Part shown: positions 41,865 through 50,460 of the stretch, in pieces
How positions within the stretch are numbered: position 1 is the first letter of the stretch
How the letters are laid out: each line of letters begins with the position of its first letter
DNA from: Acinetobacter nosocomialis NIPH 2119
GTDB taxonomy: Bacteria; Pseudomonadota; Gammaproteobacteria; Pseudomonadales; Moraxellaceae
Direction: 5' to 3'
Assembly: GCF_000368085.1 (NCBI RefSeq)
Contig: NZ_KB849239.1
Location: forward strand, 3,567,467 to 3,631,466
DNA length: 64,000 bases
Program-made: the position numbers and the translations under genes
Notes under the pieces: generated by a model
The model's input: only the letters and a program-made list of their open reading frames with translations
Database searches by the model: none
Told to the model about the DNA's origin: nothing

Positions 41865-42830
41865 TTAAAAGCCAAAACGGCGTCGAATTTTCCCTATAAA
41901 ATTTTTTAAAAAATGACTTTCTGTATTTGAGTTTTCTGAATGAGTCTGTGGCGTGTAAAAACACTTATTCGCGGAAACATATTGCCCATTATTTGCCATT
42001 AAACATGCTGTAATAAAACGTAGAACAACATCGATAGGTTGGTTGAGTTGTTTAGCTACTTCAGTGACTTTTGCTCCCTGAATAAAACAGGCAGAGAGCT
42101 GTAGGCTTACTTTTCTATATTCTTTTTGATAGGGTTGTGGCCAATGATTAATTTTAAAGTAACCATCAGCTGACGCTAAATTCTCAAATTCTTTTGAACA
42201 CCAAATTAAATTCCACAACCAATCCTGTAAGTAATAATCCTTTTTACGAGAAACCTTAGTAAAGTCTGATGTTTTTGCAAAGGTAAAGTTAAAACTCATA
42301 TTGGTCTGTGTTTTTTGACGAGAAGGTTCTAACCAAGCAATTTGAGTTCTATTATCAATAATTGCCAAGGTACCCTTGTCATCAAATAAATGTAATTTAA
42401 TATTTTCAGAGCTATGCAAATTTTTTATAAATTGCTCATCTATGATAGATATTTCATTTAATAAAGTTGAGTTGGAACGAACATCAGTATGTTTTAAAAG
42501 AGATAATACATTTGCTTGTAACCATGAACGGAGATGTTCTGTTTTTTCTAAAGGGTAGTGTAAGGTATGTTCGTGTATAGTGCCTCCATTTTCTAAAGGT
42601 GTTTTTGTAATTTTTAAATAAGGAAATTTTTTCTTATTAAGAATATTTTGAATATTGTCTGCATCAAAAAAGTTTTCATTAATAATTAATAAATCAATCT
42701 GATTACTAGAAATGTTAACCCAGTTAATTCCATATTGATTAGATATCAAATCACGTATTAAAATTTTTAATTCGTCTGCAACTTTTAAGCTTAAACCAGA
42801 AACTGCAATATTTATGCAATAGCTATCCAT
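41865..42830 (-). CDS. unknown domain fused to DUF742-like winged helix (CvnC-like)
   Basis: This 321-residue protein is not known to me as a named family. Residues 1-220 are an unassigned soluble domain (NIAVSGLSLKVADELKILIRDLI, QIDLLIINENFFDADNIQNIL, later FNFTFAKTSDFTKVSRKKDYYLQDWLWNLIW). Residues about 240-295 (VSLQLSACFIQGAKVTEVAKQLNQPIDVVLRFITACLMANNGQYVS) resemble the winged-helix DUF742 of CvnC. The C-terminal tail is Ser/Asn-rich and ends RRRFGF. It lies 8 bp upstream of the GTPase start and 85 bp downstream of the first roadblock gene. The N-terminal domain might sense a signal. Confidence 0.6.
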   Translation of the reverse strand: MDSYCINIAVSGLSLKVADELKILIRDLISNQYGINWVNISSNQIDLLIINENFFDADNIQNILNKKKFPYLKITKTPLENGGTIHEHTLHYPLEKTEHLRSWLQANVLSLLKHTDVRSNSTLLNEISIIDEQFIKNLHSSENIKLHLFDDKGTLAIIDNRTQIAWLEPSRQKTQTNMSFNFTFAKTSDFTKVSRKKDYYLQDWLWNLIWCSKEFENLASADGYFKINHWPQPYQKEYRKVSLQLSACFIQGAKVTEVAKQLNQPIDVVLRFITACLMANNGQYVSANKCFYTPQTHSENSNTESHFLKNFIGKIRRRFGF

Positions 42831-42915
42831 AGTATCATTTTAAATTTTTATTAAGTAATATTGTAATGTTATATGTGCTCTTTATATTAAGTATAAAGAG
42901 CACAGCTTAAATTAA

Positions 42916-43275
42916 TTAACTAAAATCGAGCTCTTTTTCAAAGGACTTTAACTCATGACGAGCCATGGCTAAATTCGACTTGGCGCGATCAAGTACTAAA
43001 TAAAGGAATAAATTATTATTACTTTCTAAAGGACGAATTAAGTGATAAGCCTTCCCTAACGTAATTAAAATATCTTCAATATTGTCATTTAATTTTAATG
43101 CGTTAGCTACATTTCGTTTTGCGCGAATGACTTCTGTGTTTCCAGCAGCTGCCAGCTCTAAATCAATATCCCCACCGCCTTGTGTAGCAAGTGATAAACC
43201 ACTTTCTGAATCAACAAGTGCAGATGCAATAAAACCATCAATTTCAGTTAAGCTATCTAAAGAAAGTTTAGCCAT
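42916..43275 (-). CDS. roadblock/LC7-like protein, first of the GTPase module
   Basis: This small soluble protein of 119 residues has the roadblock pattern [21 protein letters not shown]...[20 protein letters not shown]...[18 protein letters not shown]...[22 protein letters not shown]. It is less like CvnB than the second roadblock protein of the operon, so the two may heterodimerise or act on different states of the GTPase. The ATG is preceded by TGAGAG 9 nt upstream. Two palindromes lie in the leader or promoter region. Confidence 0.8.
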   Translation of the reverse strand: MAKLSLDSLTEIDGFIASALVDSESGLSLATQGGGDIDLELAAAGNTEVIRAKRNVANALKLNDNIEDILITLGKAYHLIRPLESNNNLFLYLVLDRAKSNLAMARHELKSFEKELDFS

Positions 43276-43616
43276 TTTTTTATCTCTCAGGATTATAAAG
43301 TTATAATTACTACTTTTTCCTTAAAAGTAGTTAAAAATCATTATATTTTTACTCAAGTTGAAGTCAATAAATCAAATAAATTTCAAAATTGTTGTTTTAG
43401 TAAATAAGTGACCAAAAATGTCATCTTATAAAAAATATTATAAGATTGTTTTTACATTAAATATTTAATACTGTGCTCATGTTTGCATTATATAATTTCT
43501 ATTATTAATTTTAATAATTGTAATAGAATGTTAAAACAATATTTATTGATAAATTATGTTTATTTAAATAGAAAAAGAGGAACTATAAGTTCCTCTTTTA
43601 AATAATTATAATAAAA
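43276..43616. promoter_or_regulatory. AT-rich promoter region of the GTPase module
   Basis: There is no gene in these 341 bases. Next to the roadblock gene are two adjacent palindromes, ATTATAA-ag-TTATAAT (43292-43307) and ACTACTTTT-5nt-AAAAGTAGT (43309-43331). A perfect minus-strand TATAAT lies within the first. At the other end, 43573-43599 is a terminator. The middle is very AT-rich with nothing I can name. Confidence 0.5.
43573..43599. terminator. terminator of the sspA-sspB operon
   Basis: AAAAGAGGAAC and GTTCCTCTTTT form an 11-bp stem with a 5-nt loop. It lies 18 nt after the stop of the tail-anchored protein gene on the minus strand. Confidence 0.85.
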
Positions 43617-44273
43617 TTAAATAAGATGTGTATAAATACAATATAGGTAACCTAAAATAGCTAAAGCAACAAGAGGTGCGATAACTTTTGACCATGCCGG
43701 AATAAAAGTTTCGATAGGTTGCTCTTCGATGTGTAATTCTTCATGATGCGGTTGGGCTTGGTGAACCATTTGGTTGAACTCCTTCATTGTTGCATCCAAT
43801 GATAGCTCTTCTTGTTCAACAGGTTTAGAACCAATGAGCTCTGTTAGGTGGTTTGTTGACCAAACCCAATCCTCAGCCTGTCCTGATAAATGTTCAACTT
43901 GCCCTAAAATGAGCTCTTTTAAACCGTTCTGTCCGAAACCTCCAGTTTCATCAAGTTGATTAAGCTCAGTTAGCTGTAAGGTCAAAATTTCTGAAATACT
44001 TTGCTCAAGTTCGGCATTTTTTAAAATCGACTGATTGTGCTTGGAAGTTGTTAAATGACGCGCTATTTCTTGAATATATAATGGATCGGCTGTTTTGATT
44101 TCATTATAAATTTTATTGTCGTCTTGACGCCATAAGCTAATTAACTTTCCAAGAGTGAGCACATTCACTTCATCAATCAGCTTATTTTTCTCATTGGCTG
44201 GATATTGATTTAAAAGCTGAGGCTTTTGAATTTTTATTTGCTCAGCAAAGTATTGGACTAAATCAAATGCCAT
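43617..44273 (-). CDS. tail-anchored hypothetical protein downstream of sspB
   Basis: This 218-residue protein is mostly soluble and acidic-to-neutral. A single hydrophobic helix lies at the very C-terminus (SKVIAPLVALAILGYLYCIYTHLI), so it is a likely tail-anchored inner-membrane protein. The N-terminal part has long helices (MAFDLVQYFAEQIKIQKPQLLNQY...) and QDDNKIYNEIKTADPLYIQEIARHL. I do not recognise the family. It starts 17 bp after the sspB stop and is probably cotranscribed with sspA-sspB. Confidence 0.7.
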   Translation of the reverse strand: MAFDLVQYFAEQIKIQKPQLLNQYPANEKNKLIDEVNVLTLGKLISLWRQDDNKIYNEIKTADPLYIQEIARHLTTSKHNQSILKNAELEQSISEILTLQLTELNQLDETGGFGQNGLKELILGQVEHLSGQAEDWVWSTNHLTELIGSKPVEQEELSLDATMKEFNQMVHQAQPHHEELHIEEQPIETFIPAWSKVIAPLVALAILGYLYCIYTHLI

Positions 44274-44290
44274 ACTTTATTCCTCTAAAA

Positions 44291-44719
44291 TTAATCTAAA
44301 ATTCTTAATGTTGGCTTTTTCTTGGTTGGTTCACTTGTTTCTTGTGCTTCAGAGTCTAGCGTATTTTCTACAGGCGCTACATTGGCATATTCTTCTGGAT
44401 CAAAGAATAAACCTTGTCCATTTTCGCGTGCATATATACCCAAAACAGCTTGGATAGGGACATAAATATCTTTAGAAACACCGCCAAAACGTGCTGAAAA
44501 GGTTACGGCATCATTGCTAATAAGCAGTTGATGTACAGCATGGGGCACAATATTTAAAACAATTTGGCCATCTTTCACAAATTGTTGTGGTACATCCGTA
44601 TGTGGTTGTGTTGCATCAACGAGTAAATACGGGGTGAGTTGATTGTCGCAAATCCATTCATAGATTGCGCGAGCAAGATAAGGACGTGTAGGGGTTAATT
44701 CAATAGTTTGCTCAGACAT
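44291..44719 (-). CDS. sspB: ClpXP protease specificity-enhancing factor SspB
   Basis: This adaptor binds ssrA-tagged and other substrates and delivers them to ClpXP. The N-terminal 110 residues show the SspB fold (PTRPYLARAIYEWICDNQLTPYLLVDATQP..., VTFSARFGGVSKDIYVPIQAVLGIYARENGQGLFF). The C-terminal tail ends KKKPTLRILD, the short peptide that contacts the ClpX N-domain in E. coli. The 142-aa length fits the family. It lies 6 bp after sspA. Confidence 0.95.
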   Translation of the reverse strand: MSEQTIELTPTRPYLARAIYEWICDNQLTPYLLVDATQPHTDVPQQFVKDGQIVLNIVPHAVHQLLISNDAVTFSARFGGVSKDIYVPIQAVLGIYARENGQGLFFDPEEYANVAPVENTLDSEAQETSEPTKKKPTLRILD

Positions 44720-44725
44720 ATCACA

Positions 44726-45379
44726 CTATTCCATATTTAATTGTTCATTGTAACGGGTTTTCTCTTGGGGCGTCATTGATTTAACAAAAGAAGGGCGGCT
44801 AAAGATACGTTTACAGTACAAAAATATAGGCCGACACTGCTGCTTTGGTAAATCAATTCCCATGCTATTAAGCCGCACAAAAATTGGGGCGAGCATACAA
44901 TCCAAAATTGAAAAATTTTCGGACATAAAATAAGGGAAATGCTGAAATAGGGGAGTAAGAGAAATTAAGGTATCACGTAATTCTTTTTGCGCTTTTTGCT
45001 TTTGTTCTACATTTAAAGTATCTGCATGTTTGAGCATATGATCGGCCAATTTAAACCAATCATTTTCAAGACGCCAAATGTATTGCCGTTGTTCTGCACG
45101 TGCCATAGGAGCATCAGCGTAAAGCTTGCTCTGACGATATCGATCATCGAGATATTCAGCAATAATTGGAGCGGAAAATAATTTGAGGTTTTGCTCAAGT
45201 AGCATTGGTAATTGGTTATAAGGGTTTAGACTCGCTAAATCCTCATCTTCATGATCAGTTACGATCAATTGATATTTAATTTGCTTTTCTGCCAATAAAA
45301 AACGGATCCAGTGAGAACGGAAATCATCAGCATGGCTGTAAAGGGTAATTCCCTGAATTGAAGTGTTTTCGACCGACAT
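44726..45379 (-). CDS. sspA: stringent starvation protein A (RNA polymerase-associated)
   Basis: This 217-residue protein has a glutathione S-transferase-like fold (N-terminal thioredoxin-like part GITLYSHADDFRSHWIRFLLAEKQIKYQL, NPYNQLPMLLEQNLKLFSAPIIAEYLD). SspA binds RNA polymerase and affects stationary-phase and stress genes. The pairing with sspB and the nearby rplM-rpsI follow the usual gammaproteobacterial order rplM-rpsI-sspA-sspB. Confidence 0.93.
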   Translation of the reverse strand: MSVENTSIQGITLYSHADDFRSHWIRFLLAEKQIKYQLIVTDHEDEDLASLNPYNQLPMLLEQNLKLFSAPIIAEYLDDRYRQSKLYADAPMARAEQRQYIWRLENDWFKLADHMLKHADTLNVEQKQKAQKELRDTLISLTPLFQHFPYFMSENFSILDCMLAPIFVRLNSMGIDLPKQQCRPIFLYCKRIFSRPSFVKSMTPQEKTRYNEQLNME

Positions 45380-45500
45380 ATCACAAGGTATGGTTGTGTG
45401 AATCGGTTAGAATACTAAAAATATGAGTGGAAATCACGGTGCCATAGATAGAGTTTCATATATTTATCTGTTTCGCTCATGCTTAAAATGAATAAGCAAT

Positions 45501-45530
45501 AAAAAAGCCTTGGGATAACCAAGGCTTTTT
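45501..45530 (-). terminator. terminator of rplM-rpsI
   Basis: AAAAAGCCTTGG and CCAAGGCTTTTT form a 12-bp stem with a 5-nt loop, 19 nt after the rpsI stop on the minus strand. It separates the ribosomal genes from sspA. Confidence 0.9.
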
Positions 45531-45549
45531 GTCCGATTCGGTAAACGAA

Positions 45550-45936
45550 TTAACGTTTAGAGAATTGAGGACGTTTACGAGCTTTACGTAAACCAAGTTT
45601 CTTACGTTCAACTTCACGAGCATCACGAGTAACGAAACCAGCTTGACGTAGAACAGGTTTTAAAGTTTCGTCAGCAGCGATAAGCGCACGAGTAATACCG
45701 TGACGGATCGCGCCAGCTTGACCACCGATACCACCACCTTTAACAGTGATGTAAAGGTCAAACTTTTCAGTAACTTCTAAAAGTTCTAAAGGTTGACGAA
45801 CAACCATACGAGCAGTTTCACGACCGAAATATTGCTCTAAAGTACGGTTGTTAATAACGAGTTTACCTGTACCAGCTGACAAGAAAACACGTGCAGTTGC
45901 GGTCTTACGGCGACCTGTACCATAATTAGTAGCCAT
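45550..45936 (-). CDS. rpsI: 30S ribosomal protein S9
   Basis: This is a 128-residue ribosomal protein with the S9 sequence pattern [24 protein letters not shown] and the C-terminal basic tail ending [17 protein letters not shown], which reaches the ribosomal P site. It lies 12 bp after rplM and shares its transcript. Confidence 0.99.
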   Translation of the reverse strand: MATNYGTGRRKTATARVFLSAGTGKLVINNRTLEQYFGRETARMVVRQPLELLEVTEKFDLYITVKGGGIGGQAGAIRHGITRALIAADETLKPVLRQAGFVTRDAREVERKKLGLRKARKRPQFSKR

Positions 45937-45948
45937 GTGCTGTATCCC

Positions 45949-46377
45949 TTAGATGTCCAAAACTTGTGGCTGTTGAGCAGCATGAGGATGCTCAGTACCA
46001 GCGTACACTTTCATTTTTTTGATCATTGCATAACCAAGAGGACCTTTTGGTAACATGCCTTTAACCGCTTTTTCAAGAACAGCTTCAGGTTTGTGAGCAA
46101 TTAACTTCTCGAAGTTAGTCTCACGGATACCACCAGGGAAACCAGTATGGCGATAATATTTCTTATCAAGTGATTTGTTACCAGTCACTTGAATTTGTTC
46201 AGCATTAATCACAACGATGTAATCGCCAGTGTCAACGTGAGGAGTATAAGAAGTTTTATGCTTACCGCGTAAACGACGAGCGATTTCAGTCGCAAGGCGA
46301 CCTAAAGTTTTGCCAGAAGCATCAACAACATACCAGTCATGTTGAACTTCAGCTGGCTTAGCGCTGAGAGTTTTCAT
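45949..46377 (-). CDS. rplM: 50S ribosomal protein L13
   Basis: This is a 142-residue ribosomal protein, one of the early assembly proteins. It has the L13 pattern [29 protein letters not shown] and the family block [31 protein letters not shown]. The gene starts the rplM-rpsI operon; in other gammaproteobacteria L13 represses its own mRNA. Confidence 0.99.
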   Translation of the reverse strand: MKTLSAKPAEVQHDWYVVDASGKTLGRLATEIARRLRGKHKTSYTPHVDTGDYIVVINAEQIQVTGNKSLDKKYYRHTGFPGGIRETNFEKLIAHKPEAVLEKAVKGMLPKGPLGYAMIKKMKVYAGTEHPHAAQQPQVLDI

Positions 46378-46550
46378 TAAACCACTACCTATTATAGTTG
46401 GTTTGGACTATGGAATCTGTCCAAACAAAAGGAGCGAGCATTCTAAACGAGTTTGTTCAAAGTCACAAGAAAAATCCAGTTTAAGTTAGATAATTTAATA
46501 CATAAACTGATGAATGGCAGATATGTTAAAATGAAACAAATTCTTGTTAT

Positions 46551-47534
46551 ATGTCTGGGGTGATTGTGCTGCCTTTATATATCACTTCCGGTGAGCCTGC
46601 TGGTATTGGTCCAGATATTTGCTTAAGTCTGGCGGAACGCATTGATGAGCGTCCGATTGTTGTTTTGGCTGACCGAAATTTATTGCAACAACGTGCTCAA
46701 AAGCTAGGCATGGACATTAAGTTTTTAGAGTATACAGGGCAAGCTGAATCATGTTTGCAAGGCGAACTTTATATAGAGCACGTCGCGTTAAAAACAGAAG
46801 TCATCGATGGCCAATTAAACCCAGCTAATGCAGCTTATGTATTAGAACAATTACGTCGCTCAGCTGATTATGCAATGTCAGGTAAAAGTGTAGGTGTGGC
46901 TACTGCGCCAGTACAAAAATCGGTCATTAATGATGCAGGTATTTTATTTAGTGGTCACACTGAATATTATCAAGAGTTCGCTGGTGTAGAGCGTGTTGTC
47001 ATGATGCTCGCAACAAAAACCTTGCGGGTAGCTTTAGCGACTACACATTTGCCTTTAAGAGAGGTAGCCGATGCAATTACCAAACAACGCTTACATCAAG
47101 TGATAGACATTTTACTTCATGACTTAAAAACCAAGTTTAAAATTAACGATCCAAGAGTATTAGTGTGTGGATTAAACCCTCATGCAGGTGAAGATGGTTA
47201 CTTGGGACATGAAGAGATTGATACAATTAATCCGGTTCTTGAAACTTACCGCTCTCAAGGCATTAAAATCAGTTTAAGTATGCCAGCAGATACTTTATTC
47301 ACTCCTGATCACCTTAAAAATACCGATGCTGTTCTTGCCATGTACCATGATCAAGGTTTACCTGTGCTAAAATCACAAGGTTTTGGTGAAGCAATTAATA
47401 TCACATTGGGCTTACCGTTTATTCGAACTTCAGTCGATCATGGTACTGCTCTGTCTTTAGCTGGGACAGGTTTGGCAAAAAGCTCAAGTTTAAATGTCGC
47501 TGTCGATTTAGCTTTATCGTTGGCAGCGAGTTAA
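46551..47534 (+). CDS. pdxA: 4-hydroxythreonine-4-phosphate dehydrogenase PdxA
   Basis: This is the pyridoxal-phosphate biosynthesis enzyme of the DXP-dependent route. Motifs are TSGEPAGIGPD near the N-terminus, HTEYYQEF with metal-binding His, GLNPHAGEDG and HGTALSLAGTG. The start is uncertain: ATG at 46551 gives 327 aa, while a GTG at 46566 has GGGG 6 nt upstream and would remove five residues. It is followed by rsmA and apaH, the conserved pdxA-rsmA-apaH order. Confidence 0.95.
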   Translation: MSGVIVLPLYITSGEPAGIGPDICLSLAERIDERPIVVLADRNLLQQRAQKLGMDIKFLEYTGQAESCLQGELYIEHVALKTEVIDGQLNPANAAYVLEQLRRSADYAMSGKSVGVATAPVQKSVINDAGILFSGHTEYYQEFAGVERVVMMLATKTLRVALATTHLPLREVADAITKQRLHQVIDILLHDLKTKFKINDPRVLVCGLNPHAGEDGYLGHEEIDTINPVLETYRSQGIKISLSMPADTLFTPDHLKNTDAVLAMYHDQGLPVLKSQGFGEAINITLGLPFIRTSVDHGTALSLAGTGLAKSSSLNVAVDLALSLAAS

Positions 47535-47557
47535 ATTTTTCATGTTGGAAATGTTCT

Positions 47558-48370
47558 ATGTATCAAATTAATGCCCTAAACCCGAAAGATGAAGGGCATA
47601 AAGCTCGTAAACGTTTTGGTCAAAACTTCTTACATGATCAGCGAGTCATTGCCAAAATTGTACGCTCTGTTAATCCGCGTCCAGGCGACAATATTGTTGA
47701 AATTGGCCCAGGTTTGGCTGCTTTAACCTCTCCTTTAATTGGAGAGTGTGAGGCTTTAACTGTAGTCGAGCTAGACCGTGACTTAGCAGCAGGCTTACCA
47801 GAACGTGTACCACATCCAGAACGTTTAACTATCGTAGAAGCTGATGCATTAAAATATGATTTTAGCCAACTTGTAAAAGATGGCCGCCCATTACGCGTTG
47901 TTGGTAATTTGCCTTATAACATTTCTACACCATTACTTTTTCATCTCTTGGAATTTGGTAGTCAAGTTAAAGACATGCATTTCATGTTGCAAAAAGAAGT
48001 GGTAGAACGTATTACTGCTGAACCAAATACAAAAGAATATGGTCGTTTATCGGTAATGATTCAATATTATTGCCAGCCTACGTTTTTATTTGAAGTACCT
48101 GCCGGCGCATTTAATCCGCCACCAAAAGTGACCAGTGCTGTATTCCGTTTAGTTCCTTATGAACAAAAATCGATTGTTGCGAAAGATGAGAAAGCTTTAG
48201 CTCGTTTGGTTGCACACGTATTTACTCAACGTCGTAAAACTCTAAGAAATAGTCTTAAAGGTATGTTAGCTGAAGATGGCTTCGAAAAAGCAGGAGTTGA
48301 TCCAATGGCTCGTCCAGAAACTTTGACACTTGCTGAGTTCGTAGCTTTGGCAGATCAAATGGTGGCATAA
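47558..48370 (+). CDS. rsmA: 16S rRNA dimethyladenosine transferase RsmA (KsgA)
   Basis: This is a 270-residue SAM-dependent enzyme that dimethylates A1518 and A1519 of 16S rRNA. It has the RKRFGQNFLHD N-terminus, the SAM motif VEIGPGLAALT and the catalytic NLPYNIS. The stop codon is followed immediately by the apaH ATG at 48371, so the two are coupled. Confidence 0.98.
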   Translation: MYQINALNPKDEGHKARKRFGQNFLHDQRVIAKIVRSVNPRPGDNIVEIGPGLAALTSPLIGECEALTVVELDRDLAAGLPERVPHPERLTIVEADALKYDFSQLVKDGRPLRVVGNLPYNISTPLLFHLLEFGSQVKDMHFMLQKEVVERITAEPNTKEYGRLSVMIQYYCQPTFLFEVPAGAFNPPPKVTSAVFRLVPYEQKSIVAKDEKALARLVAHVFTQRRKTLRNSLKGMLAEDGFEKAGVDPMARPETLTLAEFVALADQMVA

Positions 48371-49210
48371 ATGACCAAGCGTTATAACTATGTAATTGGA
48401 GATGTGCAAGGTTGTTTTGAAGCACTCAAAGCATTACTAAAAGAAATACGTTTTGATCCTGATCAGGATTTTATTTGGTTTGCTGGTGATTTGGTTGCAC
48501 GTGGGGAGAACTCGGTAGGTGCACTGCGTTTCATTAAGAAACTAGCCGATCGAGGGGCTGCCGCTACAGTATTGGGTAATCATGACTTAACACTCATTGC
48601 TTGTGCTCGTGGTCTTAAAGAAATTAAAGAAAAAGATCGTACGCAGGACGTTATTGATGCTGTAGATGGTGATGAACTCATCGACTGGCTGCGTAAACAA
48701 CCATTATGTTTATTTCCAAATGAACAAACTGTGCTAACGCATGCTGGTATACCTTGTATTTGGAGTGCATCAAAAACGGCTTCGTTAGCGAAAGAAGTTG
48801 AAGCGGTATTAGCAGATGATGATCTGTCTGTGCTAGATGCTTTTTTGGCTGAAATGTATGGTTCGAGACCGGATCTTTGGACAGATGACTTAACTGGTAA
48901 TGACCGTCTACGCTGCATTACCAATTATTTAACACGTATGCGTTTGACCAATGCAGAAGGTACTTTAGAATTTAGTTTTAAAGATACTTTAGATGCACCA
49001 ATGCCGGAAGGTTATTTACCTTGGTTTGAATTTCCAAGTGAAGCTGCACAAACACATCAAATATTTTTTGGACATTGGGCTGCTTTAGAAGGCAGAACTA
49101 TTAGTGATCATATTCAAAATGTTGATGGTGGTTGTGTGTGGGGTAAGAACTTAATTGCTTACCGTCTTGAAGATCAGCAAATATTTTCAGTAGTTAACCC
49201 TGTGATGTAA
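48371..49210 (+). CDS. apaH: symmetrical bis(5'-nucleosyl)-tetraphosphatase ApaH
   Basis: This metallophosphatase of 279 residues hydrolyses Ap4A and removes Np4 caps from RNA. Metal-site motifs are IGDVQGC, AGDLVARGENS and LGNHDLTLIA, and the C-terminus has FFGHWAALEGR. It starts one base after the rsmA stop. Confidence 0.97.
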   Translation: MTKRYNYVIGDVQGCFEALKALLKEIRFDPDQDFIWFAGDLVARGENSVGALRFIKKLADRGAAATVLGNHDLTLIACARGLKEIKEKDRTQDVIDAVDGDELIDWLRKQPLCLFPNEQTVLTHAGIPCIWSASKTASLAKEVEAVLADDDLSVLDAFLAEMYGSRPDLWTDDLTGNDRLRCITNYLTRMRLTNAEGTLEFSFKDTLDAPMPEGYLPWFEFPSEAAQTHQIFFGHWAALEGRTISDHIQNVDGGCVWGKNLIAYRLEDQQIFSVVNPVM

Positions 49211-49212
49211 TA

Positions 49213-49240
49213 AAAAAGCCGCAAAAGCGGCTTTTTTATT
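49213..49240. terminator. bidirectional terminator after apaH
   Basis: AAAAGCCGC and GCGGCTTTT form a 9-bp stem with a 4-nt loop followed by T. It is between apaH and the converging DUF2147 gene. Confidence 0.9.
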
Positions 49241-49248
49241 TTCGAAAA

Positions 49249-49692
49249 TTATTCTAGTCGAATCCAGATTTGATTGCGGCCTAAAGCAGAAACTCCAAGA
49301 TAACCGCGCATATGTAGACGGTTACCATTTGCACTGAGTTTGGCTTTTAATCCGTAAACTTTACCAGTATTTGGATCTAGAATTTTTCCTCCGGTATAGG
49401 TTGTACTATCAACTTGTTTTAAGCCAGTCGCAATATCCAAGCCTACAATATGCTTATTGGTATAAGGCGCTGGACAGTTATCACAAATTTCTTTTGGTGT
49501 ATAACCCGGACGCGGTGTGATTTTTACAACTTTTCCTGCATACGTACCATTCGCCTCTTTACGTATTTCTACGTGAGCCTTAGGTGTGCCAGTTTTATCG
49601 TCAATTGTTTGCCAAAGACCGGTAATATCGGCTGCAAAAGTAGCAGTATTCATTCCCAATAGGAGCAAAGCTCCAACAAAAAATTTCCCCAT
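49249..49692 (-). CDS. DUF2147 domain exported protein
   Basis: This is a 147-residue protein with a signal peptide (KFFVGALLLLGMNTATFA, cleaved after FAA or TFA). The mature part shows the DUF2147 pattern DITGLWQTIDDKTGTPKAHVEI and DPNTGKVYGLKAKLSANGNRLHMRGYLG, which is a small lipocalin-like beta-barrel. It is periplasmic, function unknown. I used the ATG at 49692 instead of an in-frame TTG at 49698. Confidence 0.88.
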   Translation of the reverse strand: MGKFFVGALLLLGMNTATFAADITGLWQTIDDKTGTPKAHVEIRKEANGTYAGKVVKITPRPGYTPKEICDNCPAPYTNKHIVGLDIATGLKQVDSTTYTGGKILDPNTGKVYGLKAKLSANGNRLHMRGYLGVSALGRNQIWIRLE

Positions 49693-49775
49693 AATCAAAA
49701 AATCCTTTTAGATTTGAAAGTCCATCTTATTTCTAATTAATAACGGGTTCAATGTTTATTTAAACTACTTTTTAA

Positions 49776-50450
49776 TCAATGTATTCCAAAAGATAACATG
49801 AAGGTTGGTAGCCAGATTGCAGTAAATACCCCATTTAAGGCCATACCAAATGCAGCATAACGACCCGCAACAGGGCCACGCTGCCAAGCTTGAGCAGTTC
49901 CAATTGCATGGGCAGCTAAGCCTAGAGCTAAACCTGATGCTCTTTCATCATGAATATGCTTAAGTAAAAATGGTGAAAATGCTGCACCAATAACGCCAGA
50001 TAAAATCACGATCAGAGTGACTAAAGTTTCTGGAGCATGTAGCAAAGTCGCGATATTTAAAGCAATAGGCGTAGTTACGGCGCGTGTAGCAAAAGCCAAA
50101 ATAGTAGGCTCAGACATATGCAATAAATAAGCGAGTCCCATTGGTAAAGCAACAGCACTAATACTCGCAAAGCATAAAATGCCAATAACCGATTTAAGAG
50201 GTAAGTCGTCATAACGCATTGCAGCTAATGGTATAGCTAAAGCAACTGTGACATATCCTAATAAATGGCTAAATAAATCATTTACGTAAATACGGTATTC
50301 TTCATAAGGAACTTTCAAGATTGACAATAAACCAATCACAATGAACATACCAAAAACTAAAAGAGGCACTTGAGGGAAACGACGGTTTAAAGGTTTTGCA
50401 CAAAGATAGCCAACTAGCGTAATCAAAAATCCATATAAAATCATAAACAT
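49776..50450 (-). CDS. LrgB family membrane protein
   Basis: This is a 224-residue protein with several hydrophobic helices, matching the LrgB/CidB family. The family block is FATRAVTTPIALNIA, followed by GVIGAAFSPFLLKH and LALGLAAHAIGTAQAW. AGGAGAAT precedes the ATG at 50450. The partner LrgA-like protein is encoded just upstream. LrgAB/CidAB affect murein hydrolase activity, and the plant homologue transports glycolate. Confidence 0.9.
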   Translation of the reverse strand: MFMILYGFLITLVGYLCAKPLNRRFPQVPLLVFGMFIVIGLLSILKVPYEEYRIYVNDLFSHLLGYVTVALAIPLAAMRYDDLPLKSVIGILCFASISAVALPMGLAYLLHMSEPTILAFATRAVTTPIALNIATLLHAPETLVTLIVILSGVIGAAFSPFLLKHIHDERASGLALGLAAHAIGTAQAWQRGPVAGRYAAFGMALNGVFTAIWLPTFMLSFGIH

Positions 50451-50460
50451 TTTATTCTCC

